A stretch of 23,512 bases of DNA from CAZAXU01 sp964489245. GTDB lineage: Bacteria; Bacteroidota; Bacteroidia; Flavobacteriales; Flavobacteriaceae. The notes below the pieces were generated by a model. It was not told the DNA's origin. It saw only the letters and a list, made by a program, of their open reading frames with translations, and did no database searches. Position numbers and translations under genes: made by a program. How positions within the stretch are numbered: the first letter of the stretch is position 1; each line of letters opens with the position of its first letter. Below are positions 1 through 8,590 of this stretch, in pieces. The stretch lies in assembly GCA_964489245.1 (NCBI GenBank), contig CAZAXU010000032.1:1-23512 (forward strand), read 5' to 3'.

Positions 1-369
1 ATGGAAGAAGAATTATTCGGTCCGGTGCTGACCATTTATGTTTACAAAGACAACGAATGGAAAGAAAGTTTAGAGACTTTGGATAGAACATCTCCTTATG
101 GACTGACAGGTGCCATTTTTGCCCGAGACAGATACATAGTCAATTATGCAACCAAAAAATTGGAAAATGCTGCAGGCAATTTCTATATAAATGACAAGCC
201 AACCGGAGCGGTGGTGAACCAACAACCTTTTGGTGGTGCTCGTGGCTCGGGAACCAATGACAAAGCCGGCTCAATGTGGAATTTGATTCGTTGGATGTCA
301 GTGCGTTCCATAAAAGAGAACTTTAACCCGCCGAAAGATTATAAATATCCTTTTCTTGCCGAAGATTAG
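1..369 (+). CDS. pruA: L-glutamate gamma-semialdehyde (1-pyrroline-5-carboxylate) dehydrogenase, 3' fragment
   Basis: This is the last 122 codons of a gene whose 5' part lies before the window; the ATG at base 1 is an internal methionine, since the family is over 500 residues long. The enzyme oxidises glutamate semialdehyde to glutamate with NAD+, the second step of proline breakdown, in the cytoplasm. The visible part carries the aldehyde-dehydrogenase signature EELFGPVLTIYVY (residues 3-15), which lies after the catalytic cysteine, and the late motif NQQPFGGARGSGTNDKAG typical of P5C dehydrogenases. The catalytic Cys and the cofactor fold are outside the window. A strong hairpin terminator follows about 57 bases after the stop, so it is probably the last gene of its transcript. 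Family assignment is firm; the gene symbol follows the usual Bacteroidota name. Confidence 0.9.
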   Translation: MEEELFGPVLTIYVYKDNEWKESLETLDRTSPYGLTGAIFARDRYIVNYATKKLENAAGNFYINDKPTGAVVNQQPFGGARGSGTNDKAGSMWNLIRWMSVRSIKENFNPPKDYKYPFLAED

Positions 370-425
370 TGTACAGGCAAAGAAAAATATTTAATAAAAA
401 AATGGAAAAATAAGTTAAGTTTATG

Positions 426-463
426 ATTCCCGAAATCAACAGGATTTCGGGAATTATTTTTTT
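426..463 (+). terminator. Rho-independent terminator after pruA
   Basis: A perfect 12-bp stem (426-437 pairs with 443-454) with a 5-base loop is followed by a run of eight T after one TA step. It separates pruA from porU. Confidence 0.88.
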
Positions 464-498
464 ATATCTTGCAATAAATAAATTATAAGACCGTTAAG

Positions 499-3400
499 AT
501 GTCAATGAAGAAAACAGTGCTTATCATTTTCTCTTTGTTTTTTCTGCAAACTTTTGCCCAGCAAAAACAATTTTCAATCAAATGGGAGAATAAAAAATTT
601 TCTGAAACAGAGAAGCAAATTTCCCCTTACAAGGTGGCTTTATTTCAAGCAAAAAACTATTCTTATACGGATGGAAAACTATCGTTTATTTCCACTTGGA
701 AAGACATAGGCTTTGTTTCGTCAAAATCTGTTAAGCTTTCAAACCTTAAAACAGAAGTTGTTTCAAAACACTTGATAGATTTCTTACATCTAAAAAATAT
801 TCCGACGAGTTTCAATGCAAAACTCGTATCATCAAAAGCAAGACAAGATATTTATACCACCCTCATTATCAATCCGATTATCAAGAAAGGGAATCAATAT
901 TTCAAATTGAAATTTTTTGAAGTTTCCTTTTCTTATGACAATAGATACCAAAGGAGAAGTATTCAAAATATATATAACAGCAAGTTGGCATCGGGAGACT
1001 GGTATAAATTTGAAATTGACAAAACGGGTGTTTATAAGCTTGACAAAGCCTTTCTCAAGAGTTTAGGAATATCGGTTGATAATCTTAACCCGAAGAAAAT
1101 TAAAATTTTTGGCAATGGAGGAGCAATGTTGCCTTTGCCCAATAATATTGCCTATCCTGAAGATATTACTGAACTGGCTATTGAAGTCGTTGGCGAATCA
1201 GACGGTTCTTTTGACGATGGAGATTATGTTTTGTTTTATGGAATTGGAGCAGAACAATGGCGGCCGGAATATGACTCCAATTTGAACATATATTCCGGAA
1301 AAACTTATTATTTCGTGCAAATTGATTCAAATGACGGAAAACGAATTGTTCCGTATTCAGCCCCAACGCAACCGTCTACACATACTTTTGACGATTATAG
1401 AGTGCATAAGTTCTATGAAAAAGACGAAATCAACGTGGGGCAGATGGGAAGAAAATGGGTAGAAAAGCCATTTGATCTATCGACAAACACAAAAGCTTTT
1501 CAATTCAAATTTGATCATATCAATACGAACAAACAAGTAAATATTCGTGTTCGTGTGGTTGGAGATGCATATACGTCAAGTAGTGTAAGTGTGAAATTGA
1601 ATGGACAACAGATAGGCAATATGATAATACCCGGAGTTCCTCCCAGTGGTTCTTCTCATGTTGCCATGGAATCCGGTTTCGTGAAAAACGTGAACGTAAA
1701 TTCCGGTTCTTTGCAGTTTGAGTTGAAGTATAGCAACAACAATAATTTAGAAGCTCGTGACTATCTTAATTATCTCAATGCAGACGCTTATTGTCACCTC
1801 CGGGGAATAGATAAACAATTCATATTTTATAATCCGGAAGAAGCCGCCATGACAGGAGTGGGAACTTATCATATCACCGGGGCAACCGGAATTACTCGTG
1901 TTTGGGAAATCACAGACCCTTACAATCCAACGGCAATTGTAAATTCCAACAGCACTTTAGATGTGAAATTTGAAATGGGTATGAGAAAGAAATTTATAGC
2001 CATTGATAAAAAAGATATTTTTTCACCTGCCAAAATAGACTCTCCCAAGGTATCTAATCAAAATTTGCATCATGATGTGTTTTATCACAGCGGACAATTT
2101 TCAGATGTGGATTATCTGATTATAACGCCGGAATTCTTACGTGCCAAGGCAGATGAATTGGCAGATTTTCATAGAAACAGAGGGCTGAAGGTTTATGTGG
2201 CAAACTTGGACAAAATATATAATGAATTTGGAAATGCCGTTCAAGATGTGGCTGCCATCAGGAATTTTGTGAAATATGTCTATAGAAATGCATCTGAAGA
2301 CAACACAAGACTGAAATATTTGTTGTTGTTTGGAGATGCTTCCTATGATTATAGGAATTTAACGGACGAAGTTGTTTTGTCCAACGGAAAAAATACAAAT
2401 ATTGTTCCTTCTTACGAGAGTCTTTCCAGTTATAGTCTGGTGAGTTCTCATGTAACCGATGACTATTTTGGCATGATGGATGATAATGAAGGCAATATGG
2501 GAGCACCTGAAAAACTGGATATAGCAGTTGGACGACTCATTTTGAGAGATGAAACAGATGCGGCAAATATGATCAATAAAATTAAGCATTATGCTGCGCC
2601 GGAATCTTTTAAGAATTGGCGTACAAATATGACTTTTTTGACAGATGACATTGATAAAACTTCTGATAATTTTGTAGTACCTTCCGAGCGTATAGCTCAA
2701 AAAATAAAACAATATCATCCGGAAATAAACCTAAAGAAAATCTATTTGGATGCCTATCGGCAGATTCAGACTCCCGGAGGAGCCAGATATCCCGCCGTTG
2801 AAAGAGATTTATTTTCTACGCTGGAAAAAGGTACTTTGATTTTGTCTTATTTGGGACACGGAAACGAATCTACTTTGACACATGAGAGAGTTTTGAAACT
2901 GGAAGATGTATTGAGATTGAAAAATTTTGATCGGTTGCCGTTGATAACCACGCTTACTTGTGAGTTTGGGAGGTTTGACAATCCTACCAGAGAAACCGTG
3001 GCAGAAAATCTTTTATGGAACAGTCAGGGGGGAAGCTTGTCTTTATTAACAACCGTTAGAGAAATCACGATTTCTTACGCAAACATCATAGACTCTGTGT
3101 TTTATGATACCGTATTCGGCATGGGAAACGGAATGTCCGGTGAAATTGTAAAACATCCTGCAGAGGCAATACGGTTGAGTAAAGTTTCTTCGTCAAATGC
3201 TGAAAACAATAAAATTTCTTACTTGGGAGATCCTGCATTACCACTGGGATTTTCCGATCCGAAAATAGTGTTGACCAAAATTAATGGCAAGCCGGCAGAT
3301 ACTTTAAGATCATTGCAACATATCAAAATGGAAGGAGAAGTGCAAGATGCCGGAGGAAATATCATAAATAGTTTTAATGGAATGCTGTATCCAAAGATTT

Positions 3401-4323
3401 TTGACAAATTCAAACAAGCAATGACTTTGGATAATGACGGTACAATGGGGCATGGTTATCCGTTTGAGAAATTAGGAAATTTAATTTTTCAAGGGAAAGC
3501 AAAGGTCTCAAACGGAAAATTTTCATTTGAATTTATTGTTCCTAAAGACATCAGTCTTGCTTACGGAACAGGACACATCAGTTTTTATGGAGCGGATATG
3601 CAAAAAGAATATGTCGGTTACAACAATGATGTGATCGTGGGAGGTGTAGATATCAACGCAGAAGAAGACCATACGCCGCCTAAAATCAAAGCCTATATGA
3701 ACGACACTAATTTTGTGTCCGGAGGCATCACTAACGACAGCCCTTTTTTGTTGTTGCATTTAGAAGATGAACATGGCATTAATACATCTGGAGGTATAGG
3801 ACATGATATCACCGCTTATTTGGATGATGATCAAACAAATGTTTTTGTGCTGAATGATTTCTATGAGGCTGATGAAAATACTTATAAAAAAGGCAAACTT
3901 AGATATAGACTGTATGATTTGGAACCCGGATGGCATACACTAACCATTAAAGCCTGGGATGTGTATAATAACGCCGCTGAAACCAAATTGGACTTTCAGG
4001 TGGTTTCCTCACAAGAAATCAAAATAGATCATGTGTTGAACTACCCGAATCCGTTTGTGAATTATACGGAGTTTTGGTTCAACCATAATCGTCCGTATGA
4101 AAATCTGGATGTAATGATTCAAGTTTATAGTGTCAGCGGAAAATTGGTGTGGCAACATCGTCAAAATGTATTGACGGATAGTTTTCTTTCTCGAGAAATT
4201 TCTTGGGATGGCACGGATAGTTTCGGAAACAAACTGGCCAAAGGGGTCTATATCTATAAATTAAGTGTGAGAGACTTAACCGGAAAAACAACTCATAAGA
4301 TTGAAAAACTTGTGATTCTATAA
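499..4323 (+). CDS. porU: Type IX secretion system sortase PorU (C25 gingipain-like peptidase)
   Basis: PorU is the outer-membrane sortase of the T9SS: it removes the C-terminal sorting domain of exported proteins and couples them to a surface lipid. The 1274-residue length fits the family. A signal peptide is visible (basic start, hydrophobic stretch, ending near TFAQ at about residue 21). The C25 caspase-like domain lies around residues 530-900: LLLFGDASYDY in the first half, catalytic His787 in SYLGHGNES, and catalytic Cys821 in TLTCEFGRF. The C-terminus (about 1179-1274) begins VLNYPNPF and ends GVYIYKLSVRDLTGK, a sorting-domain/FlgD-like fold that is known to be retained in PorU. An ATG at 505 (MKK) is an equally plausible start. 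porV follows 40 bases later, the usual partner. Both catalytic residues are present, so it looks active. Confidence 0.95.
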   Translation: MSMKKTVLIIFSLFFLQTFAQQKQFSIKWENKKFSETEKQISPYKVALFQAKNYSYTDGKLSFISTWKDIGFVSSKSVKLSNLKTEVVSKHLIDFLHLKNIPTSFNAKLVSSKARQDIYTTLIINPIIKKGNQYFKLKFFEVSFSYDNRYQRRSIQNIYNSKLASGDWYKFEIDKTGVYKLDKAFLKSLGISVDNLNPKKIKIFGNGGAMLPLPNNIAYPEDITELAIEVVGESDGSFDDGDYVLFYGIGAEQWRPEYDSNLNIYSGKTYYFVQIDSNDGKRIVPYSAPTQPSTHTFDDYRVHKFYEKDEINVGQMGRKWVEKPFDLSTNTKAFQFKFDHINTNKQVNIRVRVVGDAYTSSSVSVKLNGQQIGNMIIPGVPPSGSSHVAMESGFVKNVNVNSGSLQFELKYSNNNNLEARDYLNYLNADAYCHLRGIDKQFIFYNPEEAAMTGVGTYHITGATGITRVWEITDPYNPTAIVNSNSTLDVKFEMGMRKKFIAIDKKDIFSPAKIDSPKVSNQNLHHDVFYHSGQFSDVDYLIITPEFLRAKADELADFHRNRGLKVYVANLDKIYNEFGNAVQDVAAIRNFVKYVYRNASEDNTRLKYLLLFGDASYDYRNLTDEVVLSNGKNTNIVPSYESLSSYSLVSSHVTDDYFGMMDDNEGNMGAPEKLDIAVGRLILRDETDAANMINKIKHYAAPESFKNWRTNMTFLTDDIDKTSDNFVVPSERIAQKIKQYHPEINLKKIYLDAYRQIQTPGGARYPAVERDLFSTLEKGTLILSYLGHGNESTLTHERVLKLEDVLRLKNFDRLPLITTLTCEFGRFDNPTRETVAENLLWNSQGGSLSLLTTVREITISYANIIDSVFYDTVFGMGNGMSGEIVKHPAEAIRLSKVSSSNAENNKISYLGDPALPLGFSDPKIVLTKINGKPADTLRSLQHIKMEGEVQDAGGNIINSFNGMLYPKIFDKFKQAMTLDNDGTMGHGYPFEKLGNLIFQGKAKVSNGKFSFEFIVPKDISLAYGTGHISFYGADMQKEYVGYNNDVIVGGVDINAEEDHTPPKIKAYMNDTNFVSGGITNDSPFLLLHLEDEHGINTSGGIGHDITAYLDDDQTNVFVLNDFYEADENTYKKGKLRYRLYDLEPGWHTLTIKAWDVYNNAAETKLDFQVVSSQEIKIDHVLNYPNPFVNYTEFWFNHNRPYENLDVMIQVYSVSGKLVWQHRQNVLTDSFLSREISWDGTDSFGNKLAKGVYIYKLSVRDLTGKTTHKIEKLVIL

Positions 4324-4339
4324 TAAAATCGTAAATTTG
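4310..4339 (+). promoter_or_regulatory. Bacteroidota-type promoter for porV
   Basis: TTG at 4310-4312 is separated by exactly 19 bases from TAAATTTG at 4332-4339, matching the -33/-7 pattern (TTG, 17-23 bases, TAnnTTTG). The predicted start of transcription is near 4344, about 20 bases before the porV ATG. The -33 element lies inside the last codons of porU. Confidence 0.6.
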
Positions 4340-4363
4340 CTAACGCTATAAAAATAAGATAAA

Positions 4364-5524
4364 ATGAAAAAGATATTTATACTAGGACTATTGTTGTCTA
4401 TAAAAGTCATATCGGCACAAGTGTCTGATACACGCGTAATCACCACGGCGGTTCCTTTTATGTTGATTGCCGGTGATGCTAGAGCGGCAGGCATGGGGGA
4501 TATAGGTGTGGCCACAAGTGTTGATGCATTTTCGCAGCATTGGAACCCGTCAAAATATACTCATATTCCTTATAAGCTGGGAATTGGGGCAAGTTATACT
4601 CCTTATCTCAGTCGTTTGGTGAACGATATTAAAATATTGAATGCCACTTATTATAACAGGATTAATGATCGTAGTGTATTTGCCGCCAGTATAAAATATT
4701 TCGGCTTGGGAGAAATCGATTTAACGGATTTTCAAGGTGTTCATACCGGAACAGCCACGCCAAATGAGTTTTATATAGATGCATCTTATGCTTTAAAACT
4801 CTCTCCGGAGTATTCAATGGCGGTAACCGGTAGGTTTATCAATTCGGATTTAAAATTGAACACGGGTAATAATGATGCAACGGCAGCCAAGTCTTTTGCA
4901 GTGGACATCACAGGCTATTATCAATCAAAAGAAATTGATTTTTCTGATTTTCAAGGACGATATAGATTTGGGTTTGGAATTATGAATTTGGGTCCCAAGA
5001 TTAAATATTATAAAAATAATGAAGGTGATTTTCTCCCTACAAATCTAAAATTAGGAGCCGGATTTGATTTTATAATGGATGAATTCAACACATTGGGGGT
5101 TACTTTTGAAACCAATAAGCTTTTGGTTCCCACTCCGCCCAAAAGAGATGCCAGCGGTGCGGTTGTCAGCGGAAAGGATGATAATGTGAGTTGGATGACC
5201 GGTGTATTTCAATCTTTCAGTGATGCTCCGGGAGGCATGAGTGAAGAACTAAAAGAATTTCAATGGTCTTTGGGAACGGAATATGTTTACATGGATTCTT
5301 TTGCCATACGTGCCGGATATTTTCATGAAAGTGAAATGAAAGGAAAAAGAAAATACTTCACGGTGGGAGCCGGATTCAAATATAACTATATGACAATAGA
5401 TATGTCCTATTTGTTTTCATCGGGGAAACTACGCTCTCCTTTAGACAATACAATGAGATTTTCACTGACTTTCAATTTAGATGATTTCTCCTCGGGAGGT
5501 GGCGAAGAAAAAGATGGAAAATAA
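4364..5524 (+). CDS. porV: Type IX secretion system outer-membrane shuttle protein PorV (LptO/PG27)
   Basis: PorV is a FadL-like beta-barrel of the outer membrane. It receives cargo from the SprA translocon by binding its sorting domain and presents it to PorU. The 386 residues begin with a signal peptide (MKKIFILGLLLSIKVISA, cleavage near residue 18). The family hallmark follows: PFMLIAGDARAAGMGDIGVA at about residues 31-50, then HWNPSKY. The rest is the alternating aromatic/polar pattern of membrane strands, ending in a strand with RFSLTFNLDDF. It directly follows porU and is followed by cdd after 3 bases, so it is probably transcribed with both, but it also has its own promoter match. Confidence 0.95.
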   Translation: MKKIFILGLLLSIKVISAQVSDTRVITTAVPFMLIAGDARAAGMGDIGVATSVDAFSQHWNPSKYTHIPYKLGIGASYTPYLSRLVNDIKILNATYYNRINDRSVFAASIKYFGLGEIDLTDFQGVHTGTATPNEFYIDASYALKLSPEYSMAVTGRFINSDLKLNTGNNDATAAKSFAVDITGYYQSKEIDFSDFQGRYRFGFGIMNLGPKIKYYKNNEGDFLPTNLKLGAGFDFIMDEFNTLGVTFETNKLLVPTPPKRDASGAVVSGKDDNVSWMTGVFQSFSDAPGGMSEELKEFQWSLGTEYVYMDSFAIRAGYFHESEMKGKRKYFTVGAGFKYNYMTIDMSYLFSSGKLRSPLDNTMRFSLTFNLDDFSSGGGEEKDGK

Positions 5525-5527
5525 AGT

Positions 5528-6010
5528 ATGAAAAAAATAAAACTTTTTGCGGAAATAGATGTCTATGAAGATTTTTCCGAATTGCCGGATGATGTAAAAA
5601 ATCTAATGAATGCAGCAGTTGATGTAAGAGAAAAAGCATACGCACCTTATTCTCACTTTAGGGTGGGAGCAGCCTTACTTTTAGATAATGAAGTTGTGGT
5701 GACAGGCAATAACCAAGAAAATGCTGCTTATCCATCGGGGATGTGTGCGGAGCGGGTGGCAATCTGGGCTGCGGGATCTCAATATCCGAACAATAAAATT
5801 TTACGAATGGCAATTACTGCTCGGTCGGAACGACATGTGTTGGATCAGCCTATACCACCTTGCGGAGCTTGCAGACAAGCCATTGCAGAATATGAAATCA
5901 AGCAAGACAAACACATTGAGATTTATTTCATGGGCGAAAAAGGAAAAGTCTATAAAGCAGCCTCGTTACATGATTTGCTTCCTTTGATTTTTGACAGCTC
6001 GAGTCTGTAG
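5528..6010 (+). CDS. cdd: Cytidine deaminase
   Basis: This enzyme hydrolyses cytidine and deoxycytidine to uridine and deoxyuridine in pyrimidine salvage (cytosol). The 160-residue protein is of the short homotetrameric zinc type. Zinc ligands are Cys73 in GMCAERVA, with the catalytic proton-shuttling Glu75, and Cys112 and Cys115 in PPCGACRQ. The substrate-binding stretch AYAPYSHFRVGAA with the downstream GNNQENAAYPSG is intact. There are about 30 extra residues before the core, common in Bacteroidota members. It starts 3 bases after porV, so it is likely co-transcribed. Linkage of cdd to porV is a conserved neighbourhood in flavobacteria as I recall it; no functional link to secretion is implied. 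Confidence 0.95.
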   Translation: MKKIKLFAEIDVYEDFSELPDDVKNLMNAAVDVREKAYAPYSHFRVGAALLLDNEVVVTGNNQENAAYPSGMCAERVAIWAAGSQYPNNKILRMAITARSERHVLDQPIPPCGACRQAIAEYEIKQDKHIEIYFMGEKGKVYKAASLHDLLPLIFDSSSL

Positions 6011-6018
6011 ATTTTTGA

Positions 6019-6429
6019 TTAGAAACTTTTAAAAATTCGAGCACTTGAACGTCCGGAGGCTTGAACGTCGATGTCTAGAAAATAGCCAAAAGGTGTCTGT
6101 TCGCAAATATAATCGGCATTTTTTAATCTGTTTTCAGTCAAATCAAACAGTTCTTTTGTGTTTTTTGGGGCGGCTTTACTTTCCGAAAGATGCGCAAAAG
6201 AATGCAGGACGATGTGTTTGGTTTCATTTTTTTTGGCTGCCCATTTCAAACTTTTTACCAATTTTGTTTCGACATATTTTGGATTTTCTTCATCTTTCTC
6301 CTCCATTTGAATGAAGCCTACCAATACGTTTTCCAAGTTAATTTTTTCTGCAAAATCCGGAAAATCCGGTAATGTTTTGATTTGTGGCTGATAGCCGAAG
6401 CGGTTGCAATAAATCATCAAGAGTTTCAT
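6019..6429 (-). CDS. Freestanding archaeal-type threonyl-tRNA synthetase editing domain protein
   Basis: A 136-residue cytosolic protein resembling, over its whole length, the N-terminal editing domain of archaeal ThrRS (tRNA-Thr_ED), a D-aminoacyl-tRNA-deacylase-like fold that removes serine from tRNA-Thr. Matching landmarks are the opening strand MKLLMIYCNRFGYQ, the central VLVGFIQMEEKDE, the HSFAHLS motif (archaeal YAHLS) at about residue 73, and TPFGYF near the end. No synthetase body follows. The ATG at 6429 is preferred over the further ATG at 6492, because the fold starts at once with this methionine and the longer version would overlap the divergent gene. A lysine known to matter in archaeal domains (after FGYY) is a leucine here, judged from memory. 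It converges with cdd (8-base gap) and has no visible own promoter. It could instead be a related hydrolase acting on another mischarged tRNA. Confidence 0.72.
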   Translation of the reverse strand: MKLLMIYCNRFGYQPQIKTLPDFPDFAEKINLENVLVGFIQMEEKDEENPKYVETKLVKSLKWAAKKNETKHIVLHSFAHLSESKAAPKNTKELFDLTENRLKNADYICEQTPFGYFLDIDVQASGRSSARIFKSF

Positions 6430-6461
6430 AGGTTTGTTATTTTTTCTAAATAAGAATAGTT

Positions 6462-6469
6462 TATATTTG
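6462..6469 (+). promoter_or_regulatory. -7 promoter box TATATTTG abutting the start of the deacetylase-like gene
   Basis: An exact TAnnTTTG match ends four bases before the ATG at 6474. The nearest upstream TTG (6434-6436) is 25 bases away, slightly too far for a standard -33 element. If used, transcription would begin almost at the start codon. Confidence 0.4.
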
Positions 6470-6473
6470 TAGC

Positions 6474-7838
6474 ATGATATTGGTTTATACACATAGAATT
6501 ACGCCTAGAGTGAATTATATTTTCAGACATATATTTAAAAACATCATGCATCTTCCGGTCAAATTTACGACAAAAATTGAAGAATTTATTGCCTATAACG
6601 GTCCAAAATTTTCTTATGCACCGCAAGCTTTAGGAAAAGAGTTTCATATCCAATCTCATAAAATTCTTTATCAACAAGGTATTAAAGAGCAAGATATAAA
6701 AGTTACGTCTTGGGGGCAGACGCCTATATTTTTTCAAACACAAAATTCATCTATTCCTTTTGATATTTTTGCAGCAAGTTTCTATTTACTTTCTCGCTAT
6801 GAAGAATATCTTTTGCATCAACTGGATGAACACCAAAGATATGACTACAGAAACAGTCTTCTGTTTCAGCAAAATGTGCTTGAAAAACCTATTATAGAAA
6901 TCTGGGTAGAACATTTTAAAAATGTTTTATCAGCAAAATTTCCTGAAATGAAATTTCCTGCTTCAAGGTTTTATTTTGAACCGCTTGTCAATGTTAGTAT
7001 GGCAACTCTGTATAAACACAAAGCTTTTCTAAGAAATTTCTTTGGTGGAATCAATGATTTTTTACATCTTAGATTGAGAAGCCATCGCAGGAGAATATTG
7101 GTTCATTATTTTGGCAAGAAAGACCCTTATGACACCTTTGATGAAATTCTGGAATTGAAAAAGAAACATAAACATTCGTTGACTTTTTTCCATTTACTAG
7201 CGCCTTATTCTTCTTATGATCATAATATTTCAAGAAATAAAGACGTGTATAAAACACAAATTAAATATTTGGCAGACTATGCAGATACGGGAATACTGAC
7301 ATCTTATTATGCCATGGGACAAGAGGATGTGGTGAAAAAAGAAATTAAGAGTTTAGAAGAAAAAATACATCGGTCGGTGGAAAAATCAAGGGCGCATTTC
7401 AACCGGATTAAATTCCCTACATCTTATCAAATTTTGAATGAAATGGAGTTAAAAAAGGATTATTCCATGGGTTATAACAACAGAATTGGTTTCAGAGCAG
7501 GCACATCGATTCCTTTTCCTTTTTATGATATAGAAAATGAAACTGAAACGGCACTGTTGCTTCATCCGGTGATTTTGTCTGATGTGATGTTAAAATATCA
7601 ATATCATTTATCACCCAAAAAAGCTTTGAAAACAGTGATTGAAACCGGTGAAACAGTCAGAAAATACGGTGGGCATTTCTATCCGGTTTTTCACAATTTT
7701 GTGTTGAGCGATATGCCGGAATGGCGCAAGTGGAATGGGCTGTATGTCGAAACAATCAAACATTTCAGCACGGACAAAAAAATGGAGCGCTCTCTGAAAC
7801 AAAAGATTGTTCAGAGCATTAAAAAAAGATTTCAGTGA
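6474..7838 (+). CDS. Polysaccharide-deacetylase-family protein (DUF7033-like N-terminus), possibly inactive
   Basis: A 454-residue protein with no signal peptide. It resembles a flavobacterial family annotated as polysaccharide deacetylase: an N-terminal domain starting MILVYTHRITPRVNYIFRHIF with KIEEFIAYNGPKFSYA, then a NodB-like region. The late motif MGYNNRIGFRAGTSIPFPFYD (about residues 337-357) and LLLHPVILSD are well kept. The early metal-binding Asp-x-Asp expected at about residues 173-177 is not visible (the stretch reads NVSMA), and a GxHPSY-type histidine motif seems replaced by GILTSYYA (273-280). Catalysis is therefore doubtful. The ATG at 6474 is chosen because the N-terminal motif begins there. 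The HAD gene follows after 16 bases, suggesting one operon. Its substrate is unknown; a role in cell-envelope glycan metabolism is inference only. Confidence 0.75.
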   Translation: MILVYTHRITPRVNYIFRHIFKNIMHLPVKFTTKIEEFIAYNGPKFSYAPQALGKEFHIQSHKILYQQGIKEQDIKVTSWGQTPIFFQTQNSSIPFDIFAASFYLLSRYEEYLLHQLDEHQRYDYRNSLLFQQNVLEKPIIEIWVEHFKNVLSAKFPEMKFPASRFYFEPLVNVSMATLYKHKAFLRNFFGGINDFLHLRLRSHRRRILVHYFGKKDPYDTFDEILELKKKHKHSLTFFHLLAPYSSYDHNISRNKDVYKTQIKYLADYADTGILTSYYAMGQEDVVKKEIKSLEEKIHRSVEKSRAHFNRIKFPTSYQILNEMELKKDYSMGYNNRIGFRAGTSIPFPFYDIENETETALLLHPVILSDVMLKYQYHLSPKKALKTVIETGETVRKYGGHFYPVFHNFVLSDMPEWRKWNGLYVETIKHFSTDKKMERSLKQKIVQSIKKRFQ

Positions 7839-7854
7839 TATTAAAATTCGTAAG

Positions 7855-8544
7855 ATGAGCAGGATAACAGATATATTTTTTGATTTGGACCATACACTTT
7901 GGGATTTTGAGCCTAATTCTGATGCCGCTTTTGAAAAACTTTTAAAACAACACAATATAAATGTTTCCATAGTTGATTTTATCGAGACATATAGACCGAT
8001 TAATCATCAATATTGGGATAATTATTCACGTGGGATTGTGACCAAAGCACAGGTCAGGAAGGGTAGGCTGATAGACACTTTTGAAAAATTGTCGGTTACT
8101 GTTTCCGATGAAATGATTGAAAGACTTGCTGATGATTATTTGATTTTTTTGCGAGAAGAAACCAGATTATTTCAAGGTGCAATCAGCTTATTGGAATATC
8201 TTCAAGAAAAATATAAGCTTCATATTTTGACCAATGGCTTTAATGAAGTACAATCACACAAATTAAAAAATGCAAAAATTGATTTCTTTTTTAAAACGGT
8301 CACCACATCAGAAGAAGCGGGAAAACTCAAACCTCATCCGGATATTTTCAATTATGCGCTGAAGAAAGCCGATGTTTTTGCACAGCATAGCGTGATGATT
8401 GGAGACAATTTGAAAACGGATATTTTGGGCGCTAAAAATGTTGGAATGTTTGTGATTCACTTTGATCCCGAACAACAAAACAATATTGACCGTGAAATCA
8501 TTCCAAAGGTGAATCATCTTTTGCAAATTAAAGAGATTTTATAA
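7855..8544 (+). CDS. HAD hydrolase, YjjG-like noncanonical pyrimidine nucleotidase
   Basis: A 229-residue cytosolic haloacid-dehalogenase phosphatase. Motif I is DLDHTLWDFEPNS (nucleophile Asp10, acid Asp12), close to YjjG/YfnB enzymes, which dephosphorylate nucleoside monophosphates including noncanonical pyrimidines. Motif II is LTNGF, motif III lysine lies in EEAGKLKPHPDIF, and motif IV is MIGDNLKTDILGA. A four-helix cap lies between motifs I and II. The ATG at 7855 is used: an upstream in-frame extension to 7807 would overlap the preceding gene and add residues that do not belong to the fold. It lies 16 bases after the deacetylase-like gene and probably shares its transcript. No terminator is obvious after it; the miniature element begins about 46 bases downstream. 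Confidence 0.88.
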   Translation: MSRITDIFFDLDHTLWDFEPNSDAAFEKLLKQHNINVSIVDFIETYRPINHQYWDNYSRGIVTKAQVRKGRLIDTFEKLSVTVSDEMIERLADDYLIFLREETRLFQGAISLLEYLQEKYKLHILTNGFNEVQSHKLKNAKIDFFFKTVTTSEEAGKLKPHPDIFNYALKKADVFAQHSVMIGDNLKTDILGAKNVGMFVIHFDPEQQNNIDREIIPKVNHLLQIKEIL

Positions 8545-8590
8545 GGGGGAATCCTCGCAATTTATTATTGCATTTCCATTATTTAAAGTA

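Noticed and set aside
6430..6492. Longer start for the editing-domain gene at 6492
   Set aside because: The added 21 residues are not part of the fold and would overlap the start of the divergent deacetylase-like gene.
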